Assembly (NCBI GenBank): GCA_018666235.1
Contig: JABJAB010000026.1
Span: 1-6,265 of the forward strand
Length of the DNA: 6,265 nucleotides
Origin: Ilumatobacter sp.
GTDB taxonomy: Bacteria; Actinomycetota; Acidimicrobiia; Acidimicrobiales; Ilumatobacteraceae
Direction of reading: 5' to 3'
The notes under the pieces are model-generated. The model saw only the letters and a program-made list of their open reading frames with translations, had not been told where the DNA came from and did no database searches. Each line of letters opens with the position of its first letter. The first letter of the stretch is position 1. The position numbers and the translations under genes were made by a program. Below are positions 5,157 to 6,265 of this stretch, piece by piece.

Positions 5157-5982
5157 CGGCTGACGGATCCTCGCCGACGGTGCAGTCGAAATGAGCGTTG
5201 TGGTCACGCCATCGTGACGCCAGCGCCTCGACGTCGTCAGCGGTTCCTTCGGCAATCCGGCTCAACGCGGTGACGGCAATCCAATCGTCGAGGTGATCGG
5301 ACGCCTCCTCGAGCACGTCGCTCATCTCGACGAGGTAGGCGTCCTGCATCACCTGTAGGTCGGCATCCGTCGCGCCCGGCAGATGGCGCCGATCGGTCAA
5401 CATGTCAGCGCCGATCAGCAACCTCGATCGCACAACATCGGCAGCCGGGTGCCCGACCGATGCGTCAAACCAATCGATGGCCACAAGGCCACCCGGCCCA
5501 ACCAAAATGTTGCCGGGGTGCAGATCGCCATGGAGCAGCGCAGCGCCACGCGGCAACTGCTGAACGACATCGGTCGCACGACGCCGATCGGTCTCTGACA
5601 CGACGTCGACCTGGGCGATCTTGCGGCCCATTCGTTCGACCGATGCGGGCACGAGGTCGGGGACTCCGGCGCGGTGGATGCTGCGCTGGACCTCGGCGAA
5701 CTGATGCACCAACGATCCAACCGCCGCACGATCGTCCAACATGAGCTGCCACATTGTCGGGCCTTCGATCAGTTCGAAGATAACCGCCGGACGGCCGTCG
5801 ACGGCAGTGATGTCGAGAACCTCCGGTGCAGGAACTCCCAACGCACGAACCGATGCAGTGAGTGAAGCTTCAACCGACGCCCAATGGTCGGGAACCCGAT
5901 GCCCGAGCACCTTGGCAACCGCGTCGTTGCCATAGCGAAAGACCTGTGAGGTCCGCCCCACAGCAATGAGTGATCCGAGCAC
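5146..5982 (-). CDS. APH/choline-kinase-fold small-molecule phosphotransferase
   Basis: A roughly 278-residue cytoplasmic kinase of the aminoglycoside-phosphotransferase (APH) superfamily, the usual length. Numbering from the GTG start, it has an ATP-lobe start AVGRTSQVFRYG (7-18), the likely ATP-contacting Lys24 in AVAKVL, a hinge near FELIEGPT (69-76), the catalytic loop HGDLHPGN (151-158, Asp153 and Asn158) and the metal-binding IDW (Asp170). It therefore looks active. The family phosphorylates many metabolites; nothing here points specifically to antibiotic resistance. The start is uncertain. TTG at 5988 is only 3 bases from GAGAGG (5992-5997), whereas GTG at 5982 is 9 bases away and was preferred; no ATG is available before a stop at 6055. 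It follows an open frame ending at 5996, so it may be the second gene of an operon. Its 3' end runs 11 bases into the phosphatase gene from the other side. Confidence 0.85.
   Translation of the reverse strand: MLGSLIAVGRTSQVFRYGNDAVAKVLGHRVPDHWASVEASLTASVRALGVPAPEVLDITAVDGRPAVIFELIEGPTMWQLMLDDRAAVGSLVHQFAEVQRSIHRAGVPDLVPASVERMGRKIAQVDVVSETDRRRATDVVQQLPRGAALLHGDLHPGNILVGPGGLVAIDWFDASVGHPAADVVRSRLLIGADMLTDRRHLPGATDADLQVMQDAYLVEMSDVLEEASDHLDDWIAVTALSRIAEGTADDVEALASRWRDHNAHFDCTVGEDPSAVSC
5152..5165. repeat. 7-bp tandem duplication at the convergent gene ends
   Basis: GCTGACG occurs twice back to back. The first copy supplies the phosphatase stop codon TGA; both lie within the kinase's last codons on the other strand. 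It may have created the present gene overlap. Confidence 0.5.
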
Positions 5983-5991
5983 GGCCAACAG

Positions 5992-5997
5992 CCTCTC
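5992..5997 (-). promoter_or_regulatory. Ribosome binding site of the kinase gene
   Basis: GAGAGG on the minus strand overlaps the TGA stop (5998-5996) of the preceding frame. Its spacing favours GTG 5982 (9 bases) over TTG 5988 (3 bases), and suggests coupling to the upstream frame. Confidence 0.5.
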
Positions 5998-6265
5998 ACG
6001 TCGCTGCGACCGCGTGCGGATCTTCGATGGTGCCGACGTCCACTTCCTTGAGCCTCATGGCTTCGGCTGAGGGTGTCTTCTGGGACTGCGCTGCGCAACT
6101 GTCCGACATCGATGGTGTCGAGGTGCGATGCGCAGTCGCGGCCTCACCGTGATCTTCGAGACGACTTTCAACTCCATCATCGATGTCGTTTTCGTCGATC
6201 AGGTCAACGCCTGTTTCACGGTACTCTGCAGCGTTTATAGGGGCTGCAGCCCTCTGAGTTGTGCG
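5996..6265 (-). CDS. Unidentified reading frame upstream of the kinase (runs off the right edge)
   Basis: The minus strand is open for 90 codons from the right edge to TGA at 5998-5996, ending in MRLKEVDVGTIEDPHAVAAT. I do not recognise it. The final 20 or so codons have strongly GC-rich third positions, like the confirmed genes. The signal fades towards the edge, where codons such as ATA appear, so the real gene may be short. Possible starts are ATG 6109 (37 residues) or ATG 6058 (20 residues), neither with a good ribosome site. The alternative is the acidic C-terminus of a longer protein entering from outside the window. No transmembrane segment or domain motif is visible. The close fit of its stop to the kinase's ribosome site is the best evidence that it is translated. 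Confidence 0.35.
   Translation of the reverse strand, partial: RTTQRAAAPINAAEYRETGVDLIDENDIDDGVESRLEDHGEAATAHRTSTPSMSDSCAAQSQKTPSAEAMRLKEVDVGTIEDPHAVAAT

Noticed and set aside
4461..5255. 264-codon minus-strand open frame spanning the phosphatase gene and the kinase 3' end
   Set aside because: It overlaps two genes with intact motifs and has no ribosome site or family features.
5146..5982. Aminoglycoside-resistance gene
   Set aside because: Only the general APH fold is visible. This superfamily mostly contains metabolic kinases in such genomes, and nothing nearby suggests a resistance island.

Overview
The window looks like a piece of a high-GC actinobacterial chromosome. Acidimicrobiia (Ilumatobacter-like) is my best guess, inferred from three things: GC-rich third codon positions, a lipoprotein beginning SCGSDD followed by an acidic Glu/Pro/Ala linker, and tightly packed genes with GTG/TTG starts. 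I could not test this assignment.

The core is a divergent polyol (sugar-alcohol) uptake and oxidation locus. On the minus strand, reading leftwards from a shared 154-bp control region (1931-2084), are a lipoprotein substrate-binding protein of the SmoE/MtlE polyol type (524-1930) and the first third of a MalF/UgpA-like ABC permease (1-325, cut by the window edge). On the plus strand are a long-chain mannitol-dehydrogenase-family polyol oxidoreductase (2085-3569), a DeoR-family repressor (3571-4368) and an inositol-monophosphatase-family phosphatase (4368-5156). These three are packed with a 1-bp gap and a TGATG overlap, so they are almost certainly one translationally coupled operon. The likely logic is that the ABC system imports a polyol, the dehydrogenase oxidises it to a ketose, and the DeoR protein senses a phosphorylated product and represses both arms. 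The role of the phosphatase is unclear. No sugar kinase, second permease or ATPase gene is visible; they may lie beyond the left edge.

The control region holds three direct copies of an ATGTTGT-centred motif, an inverted pair of -10-like boxes (one per direction), a plausible -35/-10 pair for the binding-protein gene, and a strong hairpin at the predicted 5' end of its leader. A perfect 12-bp hairpin sits between the binding-protein and permease genes and probably sets their relative expression.

The right side is a different unit on the minus strand. An APH/choline-kinase-fold small-molecule kinase (5146-5982) overlaps the phosphatase gene tail-to-tail by 11 bp. Upstream of it is an open frame, running off the right edge, that ends 13 bp before the kinase start. 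I do not recognise it. No RNA genes, insertion sequences or CRISPR arrays were seen.
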